A stretch of DNA of 64,000 nucleotides from Stenotrophomonas sp. BIO128-Bstrain. Its GTDB lineage: Bacteria; Pseudomonadota; Gammaproteobacteria; Xanthomonadales; Xanthomonadaceae. The translations under genes were made by a program, and so were the position numbers. Positions 1 to 10,429 of this stretch are shown here, piece by piece. Location: the NCBI RefSeq assembly GCF_030128875.1, contig NZ_CP124620.1:1798001-1862000 (forward strand), in the 5' to 3' direction. How positions within the stretch are numbered: the stretch's first letter is position 1; every line of letters starts with the position of its first letter. The notes under the pieces were generated by a model that was not told the origin of the DNA, ran no database searches, and was given only the letters and a program-made list of their open reading frames with translations.

Positions 1-2510
1 TGCTGGCATCCAGCACGCCGATGTCGGCCATGTACTCTTCCTTGGTCGGGATGCGACCCAGGCGCGAGCAGATCGCGGCCAGCTCGGCCGAGCCCAGGTA
101 CACGTTGGAGTTGCGGCCCAGGCGATTCGGGAAGTTGCGGGTCGAGGTGGAGAACACCGTCGCGCCCTCACGCACCTGCGCCTGGTTGCCCATGCACAGC
201 GAGCAGCCCGGCATTTCCATGCGGGCACCGGCGGTGCCGAAGGTGCCGTAATGGCCTTCCTTGGTCAGCTCCGAAGCATCCATCTTGGTCGGCGGGGCGA
301 CCCACAGCTTGGTCGGGATGTCGCGCTTGCCTTCCAGCAGCTTTGCCGCCGCACGGAAGTGACCGATGTTGGTCATGCACGAACCGATGAACACTTCGTC
401 GATCGCCGCACCGGCGACGTCGGACAGCGTCTTGACGTCGTCCGGATCGTTCGGGCAGGCCACGATCGGCTCGTGGATGTCGGCCAGGTCGATCTCGATG
501 ACGGCGGCGTACTCGGCGTCGGCATCCGGCTCCAGCAGCTCCGGGTTGGCCAGCCAGGCTTCCATCTTCTCGATGCGGCGCGCCAGCGAACGGGCGTCCT
601 GGTAACCCTCGGCAATCATCCACTTCAGCAGCGTGATGTTGCTCGTGAGGTACTCGATGATCGGCTCCTTGTTCAGGTACACCGAGCAACCGGCCGCCGA
701 ACGCTCGGCCGAGGCATCGGAGAGTTCGAACGCCTGCTCGACCTTCAGATCCGGCAGACCCTCGATTTCCAGGATGCGACCGGAGAAGATGTTCTTCTTG
801 CCGGCCTTGGCCACGGTCAGCAGGCCGGACTTGATCGCGTACAGCGGGATCGCGTTGACCAGGTCACGCAGGGTCACGCCCGGCTGCATCGTGCCCTTGA
901 AGCGGACCAGCACCGATTCGGGCATGTCCAGCGGCATCACACCGGTGGCGGCGGCGAAGGCAACCAGGCCCGAGCCGGCCGGGAACGAAATGCCCACCGG
1001 GAAACGGGTGTGCGAGTCGCCGCCGGTGCCGACGGTGTCGGGCAGCAGCATGCGGTTGAGCCAGCTGTGGATCACGCCGTCGCCCGGGCGCAGCGAGATG
1101 CCGCCACGGGTGGAGATGAACTCCGGCAGGGTGTGGTGGGTCTTGACGTCCACCGGCTTCGGGTACGCCGCGGTGTGGCAGAACGACTGCATCACCAGGT
1201 CGGCCGAGAAGCCCAGGCAGGCCAGGTCCTTCAGCTCGTCACGGGTCATCGGGCCGGTGGTGTCCTGCGAGCCCACCGAGGTCATCTTCGGTTCGCAGTA
1301 GGTGCCCGGGCGCATGCCCTGGCCTTCCGGCAGGCCACAGGCGCGGCCAACCATCTTCTGCGCCAGCGAGAAGCCCTTGCCGGTATCCGGCGGGTCCATC
1401 GGCAGGCGGAACAGATCGGTCGGGGCCAGGCCCAGCGCTTCGCGCGCCTTGGCGGTCAGGCCACGGCCGATGATCAGCGGAATGCGGCCACCGGCGCGCA
1501 CTTCGTCGAACAGCACGTCGGACTTGACCTTGAACTCGGCGATGACGGCGCCGTCCTTCAGGGCCTTGCCGTCGTACGGGCGCAGCTCGATCACATCGCC
1601 CATGTTCATCTGCGACACGTCGAGTTCGATCGGCAGCGCGCCGGCATCTTCCATGGTGTTGTAGAAGATCGGTGCGATCTTCGAACCCAGGCAGACGCCG
1701 CCGAAACGCTTGTTCGGGATGAACGGGATGTCTTCGCCGGTGAACCACAGCACCGAGTTGGTGGCCGACTTGCGGCTGGAACCGGTACCGACCACGTCGC
1801 CGACGTAGGCAACCAGATGGCCCTTGTCCTTCAGCGATTCAATGAACTTGACCGGGCCGCGCTTGCCGTCTTCTTCCGGCTCGATGCCATCACGCTTGTT
1901 CTTCAGCATCGCCAGGGCGTGCAGCGGGATGTCCGGGCGGGTGGTGGCATCCGGGGCCGGAGACAGGTCATCGGTGTTGGTTTCGCCGGTCACCTTGAGC
2001 ACGGTGATGGTCAGGCTCTCGGGCACCTGCGGGCGGCTGGTGAACCACTCCGCATCGGCCCAGCTCTGCAGCACGCCCTGGGCGTTCGCGTTGCCGGCCT
2101 TGGCCTTTTCCTGCACATCGTGGAAGGCATCGAACACCAGCAGGGTGTTCTTCAGCGCCTCGGCGGCGATCGCGCCGACGGTGGCGTCGTCCAGCAGCTG
2201 CACCAGCGGGGCGACGTTGTAACCACCGAGCATGGTGCCCAGCAGTTCGGTGGCGCGCTCGCGCGTGATCAGCGGATTGACTTCGCTGCCCAGCGCGATC
2301 GCGGCCAGGTACGAGGCCTTGACCTTGGCGGCGTCATCGACGCCGGCCGGCACGCGGTGGGTCAGCAGTTCCAGCAGGAACCCGGCTTCGCCCGCCGGCG
2401 GGTTCTTCAGCAGCTCGATGACGTCGGCCGTCTGCTGGGCGCTCAGCGGCAGCGGCGGGATGCCAAGCGCGGCGCGCTCGGCTACGTGGTGGCGGTAGGC
2501 TTCCAACATG
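1..2510 (-). CDS. acnB: Aconitate hydratase B (bifunctional 2-methylisocitrate dehydratase), 3' end missing
   Basis: TCA-cycle aconitase that interconverts citrate and isocitrate with a 4Fe-4S cluster; the AcnB family also dehydrates 2-methylisocitrate. The reading frame starts with ATG at 2510 ([15 protein letters not shown]) and stays open to base 1. About 836 codons are present and roughly 25-30 residues are missing compared with the usual length near 865. Cluster cysteines are visible in GSCMTN and in GCSLCMGN near the C-terminus. The N-terminal helical HEAT-like domain typical of AcnB, absent from AcnA, is present ([17 protein letters not shown]). It lies opposite to acnA, with a VapBC pair between them. 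Family assignment is very secure. Confidence 0.97.
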
Positions 2511-2558
2511 ACAACTCCCGGGTGATTCTTTGAAAGAATGCGGTTTAAAAGTATGGGC

Positions 2559-2957
2559 TCAGGCGTGCGGCACGATCAGCTTCAGGCCCTTGAAGTAGTC
2601 GCGGTAAAACGTGTCGTTCCAGGTAATCAGGCCATCGCACTGCAGGAGTGCATGCGACCCAACCATGAATTCGTCCAGCCCGCGTGGCTTGGCGCCCCGC
2701 TGCCGGTGCCGGCGGTGCATCTCACCGGCGCGCAATGCGGATTTGGCCTCCAGCGGACTGAAGTGGACGCCCATTTCCTCCAGCGCCTCCTGCACTTCGG
2801 CGCCGCCGCGCAGCGACGCGCAGATCTCGGCGAGGGTCACCCCGCAGATCACCACGCGCCCGCCGACCAGGCTCTGGCGCAGGCCCGCTTCGACCGCGTC
2901 GGCCTGCGGGCCATTGCTGAGCAGCTCGATCAGCACCGGTGAATCCACGGCGATCAT
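2559..2957 (-). CDS. vapC: PIN-domain ribonuclease toxin (VapC-like)
   Basis: A 132-residue PIN-domain protein, the usual size for VapC endoribonuclease toxins. The acidic residues expected at the metal site are visible: Asp5 (MIAVDS), Glu44 (TLAEI), Asp95 (GLDEF) and Asp115 (WNDTF). I chose ATG at 2957; GTG at 2960 is equally possible. Either lies 4-7 bases after the stop of the preceding antitoxin gene, so the two are translated together. The AbrB-type partner makes this a type II toxin-antitoxin module. The substrate cannot be read from the sequence; tRNA or rRNA cleavage is typical for the family. It separates acnB from acnA. Confidence 0.88.
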   Translation of the reverse strand: MIAVDSPVLIELLSNGPQADAVEAGLRQSLVGGRVVICGVTLAEICASLRGGAEVQEALEEMGVHFSPLEAKSALRAGEMHRRHRQRGAKPRGLDEFMVGSHALLQCDGLITWNDTFYRDYFKGLKLIVPHA

Positions 2958-2964
2958 CACGCGC

Positions 2965-3189
2965 TCATTCCTCGTCGCGGACCGCGCGCACGGCTGCTTC
3001 GGCCGAATCGAAACCATCCAGCGCGAACTTGCCGCGGGCACGGGAGATCGCATCGTCCACGCTCTTGCGCAGGATGATGCGGCTGCCCTCGAGCTCCACC
3101 TTCAGCTGGGTGCCCTTGGTCAGGCCAAGCGCATCACGGACCGCCTTGGGCAAGGTGATCTGCCCGCGTTCTGCAACGGTAGCTTCCAT
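2965..3189 (-). CDS. vapB: AbrB/SpoVT-type antitoxin (VapB-like)
   Basis: A 74-residue antitoxin. The N-terminal swapped-hairpin AbrB motif is clear (RGQITLPKAVRDALGL followed by a GTQLKVE strand), and the charged C-terminal tail would wrap the PIN toxin. ATG at 3189 is chosen because GGAGG sits seven bases upstream; a longer frame from 3213 would run through the promoter. Such antitoxins bind palindromes over their own promoter. Here a perfect TATAAT box flanked by inverted AAGTATG/CATACTT half-sites lies directly upstream. Confidence 0.88.
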   Translation of the reverse strand: MEATVAERGQITLPKAVRDALGLTKGTQLKVELEGSRIILRKSVDDAISRARGKFALDGFDSAEAAVRAVRDEE

Positions 3190-3203
3190 CGGTACGCCCT
3201 CCA

Positions 3204-3244
3204 AAGTATGCACAAATTATACATACTTCCGGGGGCATACTTCC
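3204..3244 (-). promoter_or_regulatory. vapBC promoter with flanking operator half-sites
   Basis: Read on the minus strand, a perfect -10 box TATAAT occupies 3216-3221. It is enclosed by AAGTATG (3204-3210) and its exact complement CATACTT (3222-3228). A further copy, CATACTTCC, lies at 3236-3244, 14 bases from the one at 3222-3230. No good -35 box is seen. The layout suits autorepression by the AbrB-type antitoxin; that use is inference. Confidence 0.6.
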
Positions 3245-3352
3245 ACTGGAGTACTGATCTGGCCGCCAAGACCCTTGGCACAGAAAGGATCTGTCTCATC
3301 CGTGACATGAGGGATACATATCTCCATGTAGCCTGAGACCAACTGCCGCAGG

Positions 3353-3379
3353 TGGACACCGCCCTGAATCGTTCATAAT
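3353..3379 (+). promoter_or_regulatory. Possible acnA/rpfA promoter
   Basis: TGGACA (3353-3358) and CATAAT (3374-3379) each match sigma-70 boxes at five of six positions. The spacer is only 15 bases, shorter than ideal. It lies 95 bases before the acnA start. Confidence 0.35.
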
Positions 3380-3473
3380 CAGGATGATCGCGGGCCCACC
3401 GGTCAGCGGCGAACGCAAGCAGGTCTGCCTCGGGCGGGCCAACGCAAGCCATCCGCAAGAGGAGTCATCTGCA

Positions 3474-6230
<2,757 letters not shown>

Positions 6231-6280
6231 GCGCCTGGCACGGCGCCAATTACGCCCTCTCCGATAGAGGGATTGCACGA

Positions 6281-6313
6281 CAGCAAGGGGGCACACGCCC
6301 CCTTGCTGCTGTT
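6281..6313 (+). terminator. Rho-independent terminator after acnA
   Basis: A perfect 12-bp stem, CAGCAAGGGGGC with GCCCCCTTGCTG, around the loop ACAC, 50 bases after the acnA stop. The following T run is short (CTGTTT). Confidence 0.75.
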
Positions 6314-6334
6314 TGGCGTTCCCCGCCGCCAGTC

Positions 6335-6396
6335 TTCATTTTCATAAATTTCATAAATCCCATATTTCTCCCAATTCGTACGGATCGGGCTACACT
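6335..6396 (+). promoter_or_regulatory. AT-rich repeat block upstream of the Phd-zeta pair
   Basis: Two abutting copies of TTCATAAAT (6341-6349 and 6350-6358) follow a partial copy TTCATT (6335-6340), in a stretch much richer in A and T than its surroundings. TACACT at 6391-6396 could be a -10 box, but no good -35 box pairs with it. Iterated short repeats before an antitoxin gene are typical binding sites for autorepression; that role is inferred. Confidence 0.4.
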
Positions 6397-6424
6397 GGAC
6401 GCCATCCGCCAGGGAGCCGCCGCC

Positions 6425-6796
6425 ATGCTGCACGCGCTCAAGTTCGACCCGATCACCGAGCTGACCCGCACCACCGCCTCGACGGTGAAGGAGCACTGGC
6501 GCAAGGTGATGCAGGACGTCCGCGAACAGCAGGCCGTACTGGTCACCAATCACAACGAGCCGCAGGCCGTCATTCTGTCCGCCCAGCAGTACCAGGCCAT
6601 GCAAGCCGAGGTCGTGTCGTTGCAGCGGGACCTCGCGTCCCTGCGCGAACAGGCACCGGCCCTGCAGCAGCTCCGTCAGCGCTTCGATGATCGCCTTGCC
6701 GTGCTGGACAGCGCCGCGGCCGCCAACAAGGCGCGCGCGCTGCTGCGCAAGCCGGCACGCCTCAAGGGCAAGGTGACCGCAGGCAGCGGTTACTGA
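6425..6796 (+). CDS. Phd/YefM-like antitoxin
   Basis: A 123-residue protein whose first half resembles the Phd/YefM DNA-binding antitoxin fold (around residues 17-60: STVKEHWRKVMQDVREQQAV, then VTNHNEPQAVILSAQQYQAM). The second half is a heptad-rich helix likely to form a coiled coil (LQRDLASLREQAPALQQL), followed by a basic tail. AGGGAG lies eight bases before the ATG. Its TGA shares one base with the ATG of the next gene, so the two are translationally coupled. Phd antitoxins usually neutralise Doc or RelE-type toxins; here the partner is a zeta-like kinase, which is uncommon. The antitoxin role is inferred from fold and arrangement. Confidence 0.75.
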   Translation: MLHALKFDPITELTRTTASTVKEHWRKVMQDVREQQAVLVTNHNEPQAVILSAQQYQAMQAEVVSLQRDLASLREQAPALQQLRQRFDDRLAVLDSAAAANKARALLRKPARLKGKVTAGSGY

Positions 6797-7461
6797 TGCC
6801 TGCACGGCCCTTCCTGTTCGTGCTGGCAGGGGTCAACGGCGCAGGCAAGAGCTCCATTGGTGGCCATCTGCTCCGCCAAGCGGGTCTGGACTGGTTCAAT
6901 CCCGACGACTGGGCCCGCCAGCTGTGCCGCGAATTCGGCATGAATCAGCGCGAGGCCAATGGCCGGGCGTGGACGGAGGGCTTCAGCCGGCTGCGCTCTG
7001 CCATCGCCGAACGCCGCAACCACGCCTTCGAAACCACCTTGGGCGGGCAGTCGATCGCCGCGACCCTGGCCGAGGCCTGCGCCACGCATGACGTACTGGT
7101 CTGGTACTGCGGCCTGGCCTCTCCCCAGCAGCACATCGCACGGGTGCGCGCACGCGTTGCGGCCGGTGGCCACCCGATCAGCGATGCGGACATCCACCGC
7201 CGCTACCCGTTGGCGCTGCAGAACCTGATCGCCCTGCTGCCAGCGCTGGCACAGCTGCAGGTGTACGACAACAGTGCAGAGGCCGGTCCTGGCCAGTCGG
7301 TTGCCGATCCACAGCTTGTGCTGCAGATGGACGGTGGCCGTTTGACCTGGCCTGCGGCCGATGACGCCGCCCAACTGCGGCAGACACCCGACTGGGCCGT
7401 GCCGGTGCTGGAAGCTGCACTGCAGTGCCACGACAGCTGCGCTGGCGAGCCGCCGCGATGA
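6796..7461 (+). CDS. Zeta-toxin-like P-loop kinase
   Basis: A 221-residue protein with a Walker A motif near residue 12 (AGVNGAGKSS), then WFNPDDWARQLC and FETTLGGQS. This is the order seen in zeta toxins and related small P-loop kinases, where the Asp and Thr positions serve the UDP-N-acetylglucosamine site or base catalysis. The segment HIARVRARVAAGGHPISDADIHRRY matches the conserved R-x-R-V-x-x-G-G-H-x-[IV] motif of this family. Zeta toxins phosphorylate UDP-GlcNAc and block cell-wall synthesis. Whether this one does, or acts on another nucleotide sugar or nucleotide, cannot be told. It overlaps the Phd-like gene by one base. Confidence 0.8.
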   Translation: MPARPFLFVLAGVNGAGKSSIGGHLLRQAGLDWFNPDDWARQLCREFGMNQREANGRAWTEGFSRLRSAIAERRNHAFETTLGGQSIAATLAEACATHDVLVWYCGLASPQQHIARVRARVAAGGHPISDADIHRRYPLALQNLIALLPALAQLQVYDNSAEAGPGQSVADPQLVLQMDGGRLTWPAADDAAQLRQTPDWAVPVLEAALQCHDSCAGEPPR

Positions 7462-7660
7462 GCAGGGATGGACGGATGAGCGAACACATGCGGCTGCAAA
7501 CGTCATTTATCACCGGCGCCACCCTGCCCCGCGGCCCCGCTGCCGCCGTTGTTCACCGGCCCTTCGCGTTTTCCATTCGGGACGGTATGCTGCCGAGGCA
7601 TGAAACGACGGATACTCTCCGTCATCGCTTTACATCATCCACGTTTCCTGGAGGGGGAAT

Positions 7661-9337
7661 ATGAGTCTGGAACGACCCTGGCTGCAGAGCTATCCCAAAG
7701 GTGTACCCGCCGAGATCGACGTCAACGAGTTCCATTCGGTCTCGGCCGTCTTCGACACTTCGGTGGCCAAGTTCCGCGACCGCCCCGCCTACTCCAGTTT
7801 CGGCAAGGTCCTGACCTACGGGGAAACGGACGCACTGGTCGAACAGTTCGCCGCCTATCTGCTGGGTGAGCTACAGCTCAAGAAGGGCGACCGCGTTGCC
7901 CTGATGATGCCCAACTGCCTGCAGTACCCGATCGCCACGTTCGGCGTGCTGCGTGCCGGCCTGACCGTGGTCAACGTCAATCCGCTGTACACCGCCCGCG
8001 AGCTCAAGCACCAGCTGGTGGATTCCGGCGCGGCCGTGCTGGTGGTCGTGGACAACTTCTGCGACACCGTGCAGCAGGTCATTGCCGACACCCCGATCAA
8101 GCAGGTGGTGACCACCGGCCTGGGCGACATGCTCGGCGCCAAGGGCATCGTGGTGAACTTCGTCCTGAAGTACATCAAGAAGATGGTGCCCAACTACAGC
8201 CTGCGCGGCGCGATCCGCTTCAACCAGGCGCTCAAGCTGGGCAGCCGCCACACCCTGCCCAAGGTCGAGATCGACCACGACGATGTCGCCTTCCTGCAGT
8301 ACACCGGCGGCACCACCGGCGTGGCCAAGGGCGCGATGCTGACCAACCGCAACCTGGTCGCCAACATGCAGCAGGCCTCGGCCTGGATCTCCGCCTCGGG
8401 GATCGAGATGGGCAAGGAGGTGATCATCACCGCCCTGCCGCTGTACCACATCTTCGCGTTGACGGCGAACGGGCTGGTCTTCATGAAGTTCGGTGGCTGC
8501 AACTACCTGATCACCAACCCGCGCGACATGAAGGGCTTCGTCAAGGAGCTCAAGGCGACCCGCTTCACCGCGATCACCGGCGTCAACACGCTGTTCAACG
8601 GCCTGCTCAACACCCCGGGCTTCGACGAGGTCGATTTCTCCTCGCTGAAGGTCACCCTGGGCGGCGGCATGGCGGTGCAGCGCGCCGTCGCCGAGCGTTG
8701 GAAGAAGGTCACCGGCGTCACCCTGGTCGAGGCCTATGGCCTGACCGAGACCTCGCCGGCCGCCTGCATCAACCCGCTCGACCTGGCCGAGTACAACGGT
8801 GCGATCGGCCTGCCGATCCCGTCCACCGATGCCTGCGTCAAGGATGACGCCGGCAAGACGCTGGCCGTCGGCGAAGTCGGCGAGCTGTGCATCAAGGGTC
8901 CGCAGGTCATGAAGGGCTACTGGCAGCGTCCGGAAGATACCGCGCAGGCGGTGGACGCCGAGGGCTGGCTGCACACCGGCGACATGGCACGGATGGATGA
9001 GCAGGGCTTCTTCTACATCGTGGACCGCAAGAAGGACATGATCCTGGTGTCCGGCTTCAACGTGTACCCCAATGAGGTCGAAGACGTCATCGCGATGATG
9101 CCCGGCGTGCTCGAAGTCGCGGCGGTCGGCGTGCCCGATGAGAAGTCCGGTGAAGTGGTCAAGGTGGTCATCGTCAAGAAGGACCCCAACCTCACCGCCG
9201 AGATGGTCAAGGAACATGCACGCGCGAACCTGACCGGCTACAAGCACCCGCGGATCGTGGAGTTCCGCAAGGAACTGCCCAAGACCAACGTCGGCAAGAT
9301 CCTGCGCCGCGAACTGCGCGATACCCCTGCGCCGTAA
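7661..9337 (+). CDS. rpfB: Long-chain fatty acyl-CoA ligase RpfB (FadD family)
   Basis: A 558-residue adenylate-forming enzyme that activates free fatty acids to acyl-CoA. The AMP-binding motif YTGGTTGVAKGAML is near residue 212. The fatty-acyl-CoA synthetase signature follows (GWLHTGDMARMDEQGFF, then DRKKDMILVSGFNVYPNEVE), with the C-terminal PKTNVGKILRRELR lysine motif. GGAGGGGG directly precedes the ATG. Its place between aconitase A and rpfF identifies it as RpfB. In Xanthomonas, RpfB is reported to act in fatty-acid use and DSF turnover rather than in synthesis itself. A hairpin after the stop may partly separate it from rpfF. Confidence 0.95.
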   Translation: MSLERPWLQSYPKGVPAEIDVNEFHSVSAVFDTSVAKFRDRPAYSSFGKVLTYGETDALVEQFAAYLLGELQLKKGDRVALMMPNCLQYPIATFGVLRAGLTVVNVNPLYTARELKHQLVDSGAAVLVVVDNFCDTVQQVIADTPIKQVVTTGLGDMLGAKGIVVNFVLKYIKKMVPNYSLRGAIRFNQALKLGSRHTLPKVEIDHDDVAFLQYTGGTTGVAKGAMLTNRNLVANMQQASAWISASGIEMGKEVIITALPLYHIFALTANGLVFMKFGGCNYLITNPRDMKGFVKELKATRFTAITGVNTLFNGLLNTPGFDEVDFSSLKVTLGGGMAVQRAVAERWKKVTGVTLVEAYGLTETSPAACINPLDLAEYNGAIGLPIPSTDACVKDDAGKTLAVGEVGELCIKGPQVMKGYWQRPEDTAQAVDAEGWLHTGDMARMDEQGFFYIVDRKKDMILVSGFNVYPNEVEDVIAMMPGVLEVAAVGVPDEKSGEVVKVVIVKKDPNLTAEMVKEHARANLTGYKHPRIVEFRKELPKTNVGKILRRELRDTPAP

Positions 9338-9365
9338 CGGTTCCCCAACGGCTGCATCTTCACAG

Positions 9366-9395
9366 GGCCCCTGCCGGCAACGGCGGGGGCCTTTT
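9366..9395 (+). terminator. Terminator between rpfB and rpfF
   Basis: GGCCCCTGCCG pairs with CGGCGGGGGCC (one mismatch) around GCAA, followed by TTTT. It would limit read-through from rpfB, so rpfF probably also has its own promoter in the 100 bases that follow. Confidence 0.7.
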
Positions 9396-9495
9396 GCATT
9401 GCGTGAGATGCCGGGGGTGTAGGATCGCGGCGTGTGGACCCGTCAGGCCCGCCGCCCACCGTCCTCCCAGCGGGCCAGCCTCCGAGGAAATCGCC

Positions 9496-10365
9496 ATGAG
9501 CACCATTGAAAAGCTGCCCGTCAACCACCGCTACGCCACCATCCGCACTGAAACCACCGGCAACGACGATGCCCATTGGCTGTTCATGCATGCCGATGCC
9601 GCCAGCGGCATCCGCCCGTGCTGCCGCAAGGACATGCTCGATGAAATGTGGAACTTCATGAGCGCGATCACCCGCAGCCCGGCCGAGCGCAACAGCGGCA
9701 AGCTGCGCCATTTCGTGCTCGCGTCCGATGCCAATGCCTACAACCTGGGCGGCGATCTGGACCTGTTCACCCGCCTGATCCGCGAGGGCAACCGCGACCG
9801 CCTGCTGACCTATGCGCAGCGTTGCGTGGAAGGCGTGCACCACCTGCACACCGGCTTCGGTGGCGACGTGCGCTCGATCGCGCTGATCCAGGGCGATGCC
9901 CTCGGCGGCGGCCTGGAGATGGCGCTGGCCTGCCACACCATCGTGGCCGAGGAAGGCTGCGGCATGGGCCTGCCGGAAGTGCTGTTCGGGCTGTTCCCGG
10001 GCATGGGCGCCTATTCCTTCCTGTGCAAACGCGTAGCCCCGCAGTTGGCCGAGAAGATCATCCTCGACGGCCGCGTGTATTCCTCCGAAGAGATGCATGC
10101 CATGGGCGTGGTCGATGTGCTGGTGCCCAAGGGCCAGGGCGTCAAGGCCGTGGAAGATCTGATCCGCCAGCACCAGCGCATTCCGCATTCGTATCTGGCG
10201 ATGAACGCCGCGCGCAACCTGGCCCAGGCCGTGCGCTATGACGAACTGCTGGAAATCACCAAGGTCTGGGTGGACTCCGCCCTTGCGCTGGGCGACAAGT
10301 CGCTGCGCACCATGGACCGCCTGATCAAGGCCCAGACCCGCCGCGCCACCCTCGACGTCGCCTGA
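9496..10365 (+). CDS. rpfF: DSF synthase RpfF (crotonase family)
   Basis: Makes the diffusible signal factor, a cis-2-unsaturated fatty acid, from acyl-ACP by combined dehydratase and thioesterase activity. The product is 289 residues, the standard RpfF length. The two catalytic glutamates fall exactly where expected: Glu141 (GGGLEMALAC) and Glu161 (GLPEVLFG). ATG at 9496 follows GAGGAAA at seven bases; the longer open frame from 9394 lacks such a site and overlaps the terminator. rpfF is convergent to rpfC-rpfG across a strong terminator, as in Xanthomonas. RpfC is known to hold RpfF in check by direct binding in that genus. Confidence 0.97.
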   Translation: MSTIEKLPVNHRYATIRTETTGNDDAHWLFMHADAASGIRPCCRKDMLDEMWNFMSAITRSPAERNSGKLRHFVLASDANAYNLGGDLDLFTRLIREGNRDRLLTYAQRCVEGVHHLHTGFGGDVRSIALIQGDALGGGLEMALACHTIVAEEGCGMGLPEVLFGLFPGMGAYSFLCKRVAPQLAEKIILDGRVYSSEEMHAMGVVDVLVPKGQGVKAVEDLIRQHQRIPHSYLAMNAARNLAQAVRYDELLEITKVWVDSALALGDKSLRTMDRLIKAQTRRATLDVA

Positions 10366-10390
10366 GCCATCCCCTCCCCTGTGTTGTTCA

Positions 10391-10416
10391 AGCCCGGCTG
10401 CCGCCGGGCTTTTTTT
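10391..10416. terminator. Terminator between rpfF and rpfC
   Basis: AGCCCGGC and GCCGGGCT form a perfect 8-bp stem around TGCC, followed by seven T on the plus strand. It clearly ends rpfF transcription; it may also serve rpfC from the other side, though without a T run there. Confidence 0.88.
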
Positions 10417-10429
10417 ATTGCAGCCCCAC

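Noticed and set aside
251..2533. Long plus-strand frame of 760 codons
   Set aside because: It is antisense to acnB and is a by-product of high GC; the minus strand encodes a full aconitase B.
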